NCBI RefSeq assembly: GCF_900188085.1
Contig: NZ_FZOU01000007.1
Coordinates: forward strand, 1-64,000
Length of the DNA stretch: 64,000 bases
DNA from: Granulicella rosea
GTDB taxonomy: Bacteria; Acidobacteriota; Terriglobia; Terriglobales; Acidobacteriaceae
Reading direction: 5' to 3'
Positions 41,345-51,830 of this stretch are shown piece after piece. Made by a program: the position numbers and the translations under genes. The notes under the pieces are model-generated. The model was not told where the DNA came from and ran no database searches. It worked only from the letters and a program-made list of their open reading frames with translations. Every line of letters starts with the position of its first letter. The first letter of the stretch is position 1.

Positions 41345-42988
41345 ATGAATCACGTCTTGGGGCAGCAAACCGCAATGGCAATCGCAACCGGCATGGGCTG
41401 GGACAACGTCGACCTGTGGGCCGGCGCTCACATGATCGCGATGATCTGCGTCCCGATTCTGGCCGTGACCTCGGTCGTGCTCTACCAGCAACTGAACGTC
41501 GAAACCGTGGCCAAGCGCAACGAACGCCGCCGCCGCGAAGAACTTGAAGCCTATGAGCGCATGGACACCGCCCTGCCCGCCAGCATCGGCGCCGGCGGCG
41601 CGTATGCGGTCGACGCCGCGCGCACCATGGCCAAGCAGGTGTGCCGCATCGTGACCGAAAAGAGCGTCTTTCCGCGCGCCGCCATGCTGATGCGCAATGC
41701 CGAAGGCCGCCTTTACTGCGCAGGCTCGGCCGGCGTGGACGACCTGACCCTCAACGCGCTGCTCGCCTGGGGCGAACAGGTGGTGGCGGAAGAGCGTGGC
41801 GCCACCGGCGCGGCCGACCCCAAGTCCGAAGTCGTACCCACCCGCGCCATCCGGCCCGGCAGCAAGAGCTTCACCATCCCCATCGGCACATGGGAGAACT
41901 TCGACCCCGAGGCCAGCAAGCGCAAGGTCGAAGGCAAGCGCGAACGCCGCAAGTGGCGCCGCGCGATCATCTCGCCGCTGCGCACGCCGGGCGGCCGGCT
42001 GGTGGGCGCCATCGCGGTCTGCGCGGACGACAGCGCGCGCCGCAGCCAGGAGTGGATGAAGAGCTCGAACCGAGGCATGAAGCCCGGCGAAGAGCGTCGC
42101 GAGCGCGGCCTCGAACAGGCCATGGGACCGATCGAGGCGCTCTGCGCCAAGCTGGCGACGACGATCGAGAATGCAGCCCTATCCGAGCGGCTCTTGCGTG
42201 CGGAGAAGCTCGCCGGGCTGGGCCAGCTCGCCGGCGGAGTCGCCCACGCGCTGAACAATCCGCTGACCGCGGTGCTGGGCTTCGCCGAGCTGATCGAAGA
42301 GACCTCGACCGACCCGCGCGTGCAGCAGGACGCCCGCACCATCGTCTCCGAGGCGCGGCGCATGCGCGACACCGTGCAGAGCCTGCTGAACTTCTGGCGG
42401 CCGGTCACGAGCGCCGACGAACCCGTGCAGATCGGCCCCATCGTGCGGGAGCTGACCGACGCCTGCGCCGCCACGCTCGAACAGCGCGGCGTGAAGCTGA
42501 TCGTCACCACGCCGGCCGACGCGCCGCCGATCCGCGGCAGCCGCGAACGCCTGCGCCAGGTGCTCGAACATCTGCTGAACAACGCCGCTCAGGCCATCGC
42601 CACACGCAGCGAAGAGCAGGCCAGGGAACAGACCAGCCGGCTCGGCGTCCTGCCCTCCACGGTCGACGAGCCGGAGATCGAGCACTCGATCCGGGTGACG
42701 ATCAGCCACGACGAACGCGCGCTGCATGTGATCGTCAGCGACACCGGCCCGGGATTCCGCGAGCCCGGCCGCGTCTTCGACCCCTTCTACACCACGCGCC
42801 AGCCCGGCGAGGGCGCCGGCCTCGGACTGAGCATCTGCTACGGCATCGTGCGCGAGCACGGCGGTGAGATCAGCGCCTTCAACCTGCATCCACGCGGCGC
42901 CGCGGTGGTCATCGAACTACCCGTCCGCAAGACGGTCACGGGCGAGAGCGGCAGCTCCGACCGCGTGCTGGTGCGGGATGTAGCCTGA
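41345..42988 (+). CDS. Membrane sensor histidine kinase
   Basis: A 547-residue kinase. ATG 41345 has GAGGG upstream. One membrane helix at about 29-50 is followed by a GAF-like cytosolic sensor region (about 95-275). Next come HisKA (H301 in 'GGVAHALNNPLTAVLGF') and HATPase_c (N box 'EHLLNNAAQAI', G1 'DTGPGF', F box 'FDPFYTT', G2 'GAGLGLSI'). The residue after the phospho-His is Ala, where Glu or Asp is usual, which may affect its phosphatase activity. No response regulator is next to it; the nearest receiver (25.3 kb) is degenerate. Confidence 0.9.
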   Translation: MNHVLGQQTAMAIATGMGWDNVDLWAGAHMIAMICVPILAVTSVVLYQQLNVETVAKRNERRRREELEAYERMDTALPASIGAGGAYAVDAARTMAKQVCRIVTEKSVFPRAAMLMRNAEGRLYCAGSAGVDDLTLNALLAWGEQVVAEERGATGAADPKSEVVPTRAIRPGSKSFTIPIGTWENFDPEASKRKVEGKRERRKWRRAIISPLRTPGGRLVGAIAVCADDSARRSQEWMKSSNRGMKPGEERRERGLEQAMGPIEALCAKLATTIENAALSERLLRAEKLAGLGQLAGGVAHALNNPLTAVLGFAELIEETSTDPRVQQDARTIVSEARRMRDTVQSLLNFWRPVTSADEPVQIGPIVRELTDACAATLEQRGVKLIVTTPADAPPIRGSRERLRQVLEHLLNNAAQAIATRSEEQAREQTSRLGVLPSTVDEPEIEHSIRVTISHDERALHVIVSDTGPGFREPGRVFDPFYTTRQPGEGAGLGLSICYGIVREHGGEISAFNLHPRGAAVVIELPVRKTVTGESGSSDRVLVRDVA

Positions 42989-42990
42989 GG

Positions 42991-44181
42991 CTAACTGCCC
43001 AAAGCGCGAAATCCCACACGGGCCGCCGAATAATCCACCATCAACTGTACCGCCAGTACGGACAAGCCGCCGATGTTCATTCCCGGCTGCCCGCGCATGA
43101 ACTCATTCACCTGACACATCACCAGCGTGAGTCCCTGCGCGGAGGCCGGCAACGCGGCTTCGTCGATCGTGTAGGTGAACGACGCGCCCCGATCGTCTCC
43201 CAGTGAGATCTGCAGATTCGCGCTGGTGGAGACGCAGTTGACCGAGCCGCTTGTCCAGGGTGGATTCGCCGCGGCTGGCGGCCATATCGTCCCATAGACC
43301 AGTCCGGTCGGATCGCTCAGATAGACCGACGTGCCGCCGGAATCGACCATCGCAATGGCGTTCGCACCGGGCGCCGGCCAGCCCGTCGCGGTCGAGGCGA
43401 TCTTCAACAGCTTCGGCCTCAGAGCCATCCAGGGGCAATTCGCGACGACCTGCAAAAACTGGTACCCGTTGGGTGCGGCGCCGTAGAGCCGCAGCGTCGA
43501 CTTCTCGGATACGCCCTGTGGGTTTGCGGCATTGAAGACCTCATCGGCGGTTGCGTAGTCGAACTCCGCGAACGGAGTGCCCGTCGCATACGCCAGAGGC
43601 GATTTGAGGGTGACGGGAATGCCTGCCGGAGTATTCCAACCGCTGGCGGTCCATGGCTCGATGCAGCCTGCTCCGAAGTTCGCCGTACGTCCCCCGCCCG
43701 CCGCCGAATCCGCCGTGCAGGCGAGGAAGACGCAGGCCTCAATGACGAAGGGCTCTCCGGTATCGGTGAGAAGCTGGATCGGCCCCTGAACCACATTGGC
43801 GGGACATCCCCAGGGCTCGGTCGCCTGACCCAGAATCGTGTACTGCGCCTGCCAGTTGGGGATCGCCGCGATGTCCTCCCAGCGCGGCACCACCAGAACG
43901 GTATTTCCAGAGTCCAGGATCAGGGACACATTCATGCCCGCCGGGCTTCCCGCGAAACCGGCATAGAGATACGCATCGAAGCTGCTGGCCAGCGATACGG
44001 TCGAAAGGGAGATGTCGACGCTGGCCGGCGGCGCGGCGCCCACCATGCGCATCATCCCGGTGAACAGCTTGCTTACACGTCCCGGCTTCGTTCGACGCGG
44101 CTTCGGCCTATGCTCTCTGGGAAGAGGCACGGCATGGTGCAGCGCCGCGCGAGTAAGCCGGTTTACGGAAAGTAGCTCCAT
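42991..44181 (-). CDS. Pepsin-like aspartic protease homologue
   Basis: A 396-residue protein. ATG 44181 has TTGGAGA 8 bases upstream. 'MNVSLILDSGNTVLVVP' around D90 aligns with the first pepsin lobe motif 'xxFDTGSSxLWVP'. 'AIAMVDSGGTSVYLSD' around D280 aligns with the second 'AIVDTGTSLL'. The Asp-Asp spacing of 190 is close to pepsin's 183. The end 'VDYSAARVGFRA' resembles the pepsin C-terminal strand 'FDRANNRVGFA'. The second motif has one extra Gly and DSG replaces DTG. The basic N-terminus (residues 1-48) is no clear signal peptide. The neighbour at 44254-45246 is secreted. It could instead be an unrelated beta-rich family with chance DSG motifs. Confidence 0.6.
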   Translation of the reverse strand: MELLSVNRLTRAALHHAVPLPREHRPKPRRTKPGRVSKLFTGMMRMVGAAPPASVDISLSTVSLASSFDAYLYAGFAGSPAGMNVSLILDSGNTVLVVPRWEDIAAIPNWQAQYTILGQATEPWGCPANVVQGPIQLLTDTGEPFVIEACVFLACTADSAAGGGRTANFGAGCIEPWTASGWNTPAGIPVTLKSPLAYATGTPFAEFDYATADEVFNAANPQGVSEKSTLRLYGAAPNGYQFLQVVANCPWMALRPKLLKIASTATGWPAPGANAIAMVDSGGTSVYLSDPTGLVYGTIWPPAAANPPWTSGSVNCVSTSANLQISLGDDRGASFTYTIDEAALPASAQGLTLVMCQVNEFMRGQPGMNIGGLSVLAVQLMVDYSAARVGFRALGS

Positions 44182-44253
44182 CGCGAGGGTCTCCAAATTG
44201 GATTGGTCGTACTTTCTTCGAGCCCCTGTTCCACAAAGTCTTTCAACGTCGAC

Positions 44254-45246
44254 TTACTGAGCCGGCTGCGACTGATAGGTGATCGCGAACGACCACGCCT
44301 TGAAGTTGTTGACCTTGGTTTGCGCCATCGTCGTGCTGTCGATGTAGGTCTGCGACGGGCCGAACGCGCGCGAGATCGACACCCTGGCGGAGTTGGTGAT
44401 CAGGATGCCAGCCGATACCTGGCCGATGTCGTTGTTCACCCGCTTGCCGAAGCCGTAGTCGCGGGCGTATCCGTGCGACGTATAGCTGTACCCATACGAA
44501 CCGCCGATAAAGACGGACCCCGCAAAGGCGCCGGAGCCGGAGGCAGGAGCATTGAGCGAATTCACGACGAAGAATGACTCGATCTGCGTGGAATGGTGCG
44601 ATGGCGGAGAGGAGGCGGTCGTGGATGTGCCTGCCTTGAAGTTCTGAATATCGACGCCCTCCCGGCTTACCACGTCGACCTCCCAGCCGGTTCCCCCGGC
44701 CTTTGTCATGTCGTGGTTGTACAAGAGAAGCGGAAAGTCGCCGACGAATTGGATCGTGCCGCCATAGAGCATGTTCTGCGTCGCCTGCCCGGCCGCGCTG
44801 GCGGAGAGAGTAGGGACCGTCCCCTGGACGACGCTGGTCTCGCCGGTCGAACCCGCCTGAATGTTCGAGGTGACCTTGGCCTGCCATCCGCCTGGCATGA
44901 TGAGCGACACCAGATCGGCCGAGACCGTCGCCGAACCGGACGCGCCGTTGTAAACCGAGCCTACCTGAGTCAGTGGCGCGACGGGTCCGTTTGTCCCGAA
45001 GAACGACTGAATCGAGGCGCTATCCTGCCCGATTGTGGGTATGGGGCAGAACGAACATGGGTTTGGGCTGCTTCCGTTTTGCGGCGCAAGCGCAGGCGCG
45101 TGAAGGTTGCTGGCCTTGCCGGATACCTGCGAAGTGCTCGCGGCTGTCGGGACGTGAATCGTCTGCGCGGCGGCGAAGTGAGAGCACAGAAAAAGGCCAA
45201 GGACGGCCACGAAGACATGGGAATGCCTGTTTGAATTGGAACGCAT
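44254..45246 (-). CDS. Secreted protein, unknown
   Basis: A 330-residue product. ATG 45246 has GGGGAGA 6 bases upstream and starts a signal peptide (MRSNSNRHSHVFVAVLGLFL, then cleavage near AAAQ). A Ser/Thr/Ala/Gly-rich linker with 'PCSFCPIP' leads to a beta-rich domain with many aromatic and Gly-rich strands ('FAGSVFIGGSYGYSYTSHGYARDYGF'), like an outer-membrane barrel or surface adhesin. It lies 72 bases upstream of the pepsin-like gene in the same direction, so it is the likely operon partner. No family is recognised. Confidence 0.65.
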   Translation of the reverse strand: MRSNSNRHSHVFVAVLGLFLCSHFAAAQTIHVPTAASTSQVSGKASNLHAPALAPQNGSSPNPCSFCPIPTIGQDSASIQSFFGTNGPVAPLTQVGSVYNGASGSATVSADLVSLIMPGGWQAKVTSNIQAGSTGETSVVQGTVPTLSASAAGQATQNMLYGGTIQFVGDFPLLLYNHDMTKAGGTGWEVDVVSREGVDIQNFKAGTSTTASSPPSHHSTQIESFFVVNSLNAPASGSGAFAGSVFIGGSYGYSYTSHGYARDYGFGKRVNNDIGQVSAGILITNSARVSISRAFGPSQTYIDSTTMAQTKVNNFKAWSFAITYQSQPAQ

Positions 45247-45407
45247 ATTTTCTCCCCTAATTGCTCGATAGTGCAGGGCCCATGTGGTTTGGATTGACAG
45301 GCCAAGTCTCTGTGGGAGAACGATTTGCGTCAACAGGAACAGGTTGGCCCGGTATCCGCCGGGTTAACAGGCGCAAGTCGGTTTAGAGTGATGGGTGGAG
45401 ATACGCC

Positions 45408-45983
45408 TTGCCCTTTGCCAGTACCAAGAAACGCGACCCTGTTGGCGAACCCGAGCTCTTCGAGTACGCCGTTGGGACGCTCGCGCGCAAGATGCGCACC
45501 GTCCGCGACCTGAAGCGGCTGATGAAGCCACGCGCCCACGAGGGCGAGCAGGGCGAGCGCGACATGGACGCTGTCGTGACCCGGCTGATCGAGCTGAAGT
45601 ACCTCTCCGACACGCGCTTTGCCGCCGACTACACCCGCATGCGCAAGGAGAACCAGAGCTTCGGCCGGCGGCGCGTCCAGCAGGATCTGGCGCAGAAGGG
45701 CGTCAGCAAGGAGCTGGTCGAGACCACGCTCGCCGCCGCCTACGACGAGGCCGACGAGGTGGAACTCGCCCGCCAGTACACGGTTCGCAAGCGCATGAAG
45801 CCGCCGGCCGACCAGAAGGAGACCGTCCGGACGATGAACCGGCTGATGCGCGCCGGCTATTCGTCGAACGCGATCTTCAAGCTCTTGCGAACGTGGAACG
45901 TCGCCGAAGAGGCCATTCCGGAGGTGGGCGGCGACTCCGACAGCTACGCGGAGCCGGACGAACGCGCGGAGTCCGATGATTGA
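45408..45983 (+). CDS. recX: RecX-family regulator of RecA
   Basis: Helical-repeat protein that limits RecA filament extension. The 191 residues start at TTG 45408, supported by GGTGGAG about 8 bases upstream. 'LARKMRTVRDLKRLMK', 'VVTRLIELKYLSDTRFAADYTRMRKENQSFGRRRVQQDLAQKGV' and a third repeat 'MNRLMRAGYSSNAIFKLLRTW' are the RecX three-helix units. recA is not in the window. The next gene overlaps its last 8 bases. Confidence 0.9.
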   Translation: MPFASTKKRDPVGEPELFEYAVGTLARKMRTVRDLKRLMKPRAHEGEQGERDMDAVVTRLIELKYLSDTRFAADYTRMRKENQSFGRRRVQQDLAQKGVSKELVETTLAAAYDEADEVELARQYTVRKRMKPPADQKETVRTMNRLMRAGYSSNAIFKLLRTWNVAEEAIPEVGGDSDSYAEPDERAESDD

Positions 45984-46905
45984 GCGTCCTGTAGCGCCCG
46001 ATCGTCTGATCGCGGTCGACTGGTCCGGCGACAAGGGTCCGGGCCAGAAGAAGAAGATCTGGGCCGGCGTCTGGACTCGCTCTGCCAAAGGCCGCATCGC
46101 CGGCGGCAAGGTCATCCTCGAGGACGGTCGCACCCGCGAGCAGCTCGCCGCATGGCTGATCGAACTGGCCCGCGAGACCCCGGCCATGGCCGTCAGCATC
46201 GACTGCTGCTTCAGCTACCCGGCTTGGTTTCTCGCCGAACATGGCTGCGGGGACGTCTTCGAGTTCTGGCAGCACGTCGCCTCCGGACACGGCGAGCGCT
46301 GGCTGGGCGAGACCTGCCTGCCCCACGAGCGAGACCTCCGCTTCTGGGGCAAGCCGCATAAACGTCCTGAGATCTTCTGCGGCGCAGGCCTGCCGCGCAT
46401 GATGCGCCGCACCGACATGGAGAACAAGATCGAGCAGGCGCTCGAAGGCGGCGACCCGGACCGAGCCGCCAGGATGAAGGGCATTACGCCGAAGTCGCCC
46501 TTCCAGATCGGCGGAGCGGGCGCCGTCGGCACGGGCAGCCTGCGCGCCATGCCCTGGCTGCTGAAGCTGTGGCGGCACGGCTTCCGCGTCTGGCCGTTCG
46601 AGGACGCGGCGCCCGCGCAACCGCTGCTGGTCGAGATGTACACCCGGCTGCTGACCGGCGCGGTGAAGAAGTCGAACCCGCTGGCCCGTAAGTCCTATCT
46701 GCTGAAGAAGAAGCAGGAAGATCCGGAGCTTTACGCGGGCCTCACGCGGGCGGTCGTCGCCAAGGCGCAGGGCAGCGAGGACGCCTTCGACGCGCTCGTC
46801 TGCTGCCTGGAGATGGTCCGCTGGCAGGGGGAGTTCCCCACCCTGCGCGCGACCGAGGATCCCATTTTGAAGCTTGAAGGCATTACCTGGCGGCCCGGCG
46901 TCTGA
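45976..46905 (+). CDS. RNase H-fold (DUF429-like) protein
   Basis: A 309-residue soluble protein whose start overlaps recX by 8 bases, so translation is coupled. 'LIAVDWSGDKG' opens with a first-strand Asp, 'AVSIDCCFSYPAWF' gives a second acidic strand, and 'SEDAFDALVCCLEM' gives the C-terminal 'DAxxCA' helix. This layout matches DUF429-type RNase H-like proteins ('DAPLG.P', 'DALVCA'). The middle is rich in Lys/Arg and Cys. The nuclease role is inferred from fold only. Coupling to recX hints at DNA processing. Confidence 0.65.
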   Translation: MIERPVAPDRLIAVDWSGDKGPGQKKKIWAGVWTRSAKGRIAGGKVILEDGRTREQLAAWLIELARETPAMAVSIDCCFSYPAWFLAEHGCGDVFEFWQHVASGHGERWLGETCLPHERDLRFWGKPHKRPEIFCGAGLPRMMRRTDMENKIEQALEGGDPDRAARMKGITPKSPFQIGGAGAVGTGSLRAMPWLLKLWRHGFRVWPFEDAAPAQPLLVEMYTRLLTGAVKKSNPLARKSYLLKKKQEDPELYAGLTRAVVAKAQGSEDAFDALVCCLEMVRWQGEFPTLRATEDPILKLEGITWRPGV

Positions 46906-46943
46906 AAGTGAACCCATCCCAGTGGGACGCCATCTAACCTGCC

Positions 46944-47909
46944 ATGCGGACGATCACCCTCGAAGAACACTTCATCACCAGCAATTTCGTCAAGACCACG
47001 GAGGCCCACGGCCACCATACCCCGGCCGCCATGGCGCGCATGCAGGCCCTGCTGATGGACCTCGGCGCGGGACGGATCGCCGCCATGGACGAGGCCGGCG
47101 TCGACCTGCAGATCCTGTCGCTGGCCGCCATGGGCCTCGACGTGCTGGACGCGCCGACCGCGACCTCCGTCCTGCGCGATGTGAACGATGAGCTGGCGCA
47201 GGCGATCGCCGCCCACCCCAAGCGCCTCGGAGGCTTCGCCGCCGTGAACCTGAAAGATCCCGCCGGCGCGGCCCAGGAGCTGGAACGCTGCATTCGGAAG
47301 CTCGGCTTCCAAGGGCTGCTGCTCGACGGCACGACCGACGGCCTCTTCCTCGACGATCCGCGCTTCCTGCCGGTGCTCGAGGCCGCCGTCGCCCTCGATG
47401 TGCCGGTCTATCTGCACCCCGCGCTGCCGCCAGAGCCGGTCCAGCAGGCGTACTTCTCCGGCCTGCCGGGCGATACGGGCTTCCTGCTCTCGATGGCTGG
47501 CTGGGGCTGGCACTCGGAGACCGCGATCCACACCCTGCGGCTGATCGCCGCCGGCGTCTTCGACCGGCTGCCCACGCTACAGCTCGTCATCGGCCACATG
47601 GGCGAGATGCTGCCGATCGCGCTGGCTCGCACCACGGCCGTGCTCTCGCGGTCGGGCCAGCTCAAGCGGCCGGCGGCGGAGTACTTCCAGACGAACATCC
47701 ACCTGACGACCAGCGGCTACTTCACCCAGCCGCCGCTGCGCTGCGCGCTGGATGTGGTCGGGATCGACCGGCTGATGTTCTCGGTCGACTACCCGTTCAG
47801 CCCGAATACGCATGGGCGCCAGTTCCTGACAGACGCGGCCGGGACGCTGAGCGCAGAGGATATGGCGAAGCTCACGCATGGGAATGCGGAGCGGCTGCTG
47901 AAGCTCTAG
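46944..47909 (+). CDS. Amidohydrolase_2-family metal-dependent hydrolase/decarboxylase
   Basis: A 321-residue TIM-barrel protein of the ACMSD/gamma-resorcylate decarboxylase group. 'TLEEHFIT' is the EEH metal motif at strand 1. 'DVPVYLHPALP' supplies the central His, 'LVIGHMGEMLPI' the next His, and 'DRLMFSVDYPFSPN' the final Asp. Members decarboxylate aromatic acids or hydrolyse related bonds. The substrate is unknown. It ends 4 bases into convergent vapC. Confidence 0.88.
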   Translation: MRTITLEEHFITSNFVKTTEAHGHHTPAAMARMQALLMDLGAGRIAAMDEAGVDLQILSLAAMGLDVLDAPTATSVLRDVNDELAQAIAAHPKRLGGFAAVNLKDPAGAAQELERCIRKLGFQGLLLDGTTDGLFLDDPRFLPVLEAAVALDVPVYLHPALPPEPVQQAYFSGLPGDTGFLLSMAGWGWHSETAIHTLRLIAAGVFDRLPTLQLVIGHMGEMLPIALARTTAVLSRSGQLKRPAAEYFQTNIHLTTSGYFTQPPLRCALDVVGIDRLMFSVDYPFSPNTHGRQFLTDAAGTLSAEDMAKLTHGNAERLLKL

Positions 47910-48352
47910 TCGCCGAAAAGGCCGGAGAGTTCCTCCGGGCTTATCCGAAACGGATTCACGACACGCAGCCTGTCATAGGAATGATCATGTTGCATGTCTT
48001 CTGAAAACAGCACGCTGGCGCCGGCTCGCAAAGCCGTCGCCAGCATAAGGCAGTCGAAAAACTGCAGTTCGAAGCGGGCGTGAAAGCGCATCGCCAGATC
48101 AAGGTCCGGCGGCTGCTGCCCTACGACTGCCAGCTCTGCCTGAAGATCGCGGACTATAGCAGATGCGGCGGCCGGGGCAAGCAGCTTCTTCTTTGTGGCC
48201 GACCGGTAAAACTCGCTCAGGCATTGGAGCGGCATAGGCGCTCTGCGTCGATGAGCGGCTGTCAGCAACAGCTTTGCAGTCCTGTGCTTCTCCGCGTCGC
48301 GCGAATCGAAGGCATAGAAGAGGATGTTCGTATCGAGCGTAAACTCAGTCAC
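47906..48352 (-). CDS. PIN-domain toxin (VapC type), pair 1
   Basis: A 148-residue ribonuclease-type toxin. GTG 48352 overlaps the antitoxin stop by 8 bases and yields 'MTEFTLDTNILFYAFD', the PIN start with its first catalytic Asp. 'LQCLSEFYR' holds the Glu and 'QFFDCLMLATALRAGASVLFSEDMQ' the later acidic residues. VapC toxins cleave tRNA or rRNA. It follows its antitoxin in the same operon. Confidence 0.88.
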   Translation of the reverse strand: MTEFTLDTNILFYAFDSRDAEKHRTAKLLLTAAHRRRAPMPLQCLSEFYRSATKKKLLAPAAASAIVRDLQAELAVVGQQPPDLDLAMRFHARFELQFFDCLMLATALRAGASVLFSEDMQHDHSYDRLRVVNPFRISPEELSGLFGD

Positions 48353-48593
48353 GTTCGTAGAGCTCTTCGCGCCCGCTCCAGACGCCGCCAAGATCGACAC
48401 CCCGATCCATGAGCCGCGTCAGCCGTTGCCAGGCTTCGCTATCGCCCGTCTGCTGCGCAGTCGCTCCACGAAACGGGATAACTTCGGCCACCGGCCTGCC
48501 GTTGCGCAACACCTCGACACTGCGTCCCGCCTGAGCCTCGGAGACCGCGGCGGCAAACTGCTCTTCCTCTTCACGAAGCTGCACCTGGCTCAT
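48345..48593 (-). CDS. Phd/YefM-type antitoxin, pair 1
   Basis: An 82-residue antitoxin. 'MSQVQLREEEEQFAAAVSEAQAGRSVEVLRNGRPVAEVIPF' is the Phd/YefM fold, a DNA-binding head with 'GxxVxVxRxGxPVAxxxP'. The C-terminal 'EELYERD' would bind the toxin. The stop overlaps the vapC start. It lies 53 bases from divergent alaS. Confidence 0.87.
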   Translation of the reverse strand: MSQVQLREEEEQFAAAVSEAQAGRSVEVLRNGRPVAEVIPFRGATAQQTGDSEAWQRLTRLMDRGVDLGGVWSGREELYERD

Positions 48594-48646
48594 TGCGGTC
48601 TCCTCTTCACCGATTGTACCCCTCTCCGCTGCTAAACTAACCGTCT

Positions 48647-51550
<2,904 letters not shown>

Positions 51551-51571
51551 CCCTTCGCGCTCCTTCCAAAC

Positions 51572-51690
51572 GCTCGTCATCCTGAACGCAGTGAAGGACC
51601 CCCGTATTGGCTTTTGCTCGTTCTTGCCATCGCAAAGAGCAACAGCGAAAACCAATACGGGGGTCCTTCGCGTTGCTCAGGATGACGAGC
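51572..51690. repeat. Palindromic repeat family B, copy 4
   Basis: GCTCGTCATCCTGA (51572 on) faces TCAGGATGACGAGC (ending 51690). Inner arms GGACCCCCGTATTGG and CCAATACGGGGGTCC pair perfectly and resemble those of copy 1 at 10526. It follows alaS, where it could end transcription. Confidence 0.88.
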
Positions 51691-51830
51691 CTTTGTGGAG
51701 GTCCACAAGAAACACTGGGAGTGGCAAGGGGGTATCGGTCCGTGTACCGCCCGTCATTTCACCCACTCACACACCGGTAAGAACTTAAACTGGATGAGTG
51801 ACCGTCTCGCCGCCAACCCGCCTCAGAACC

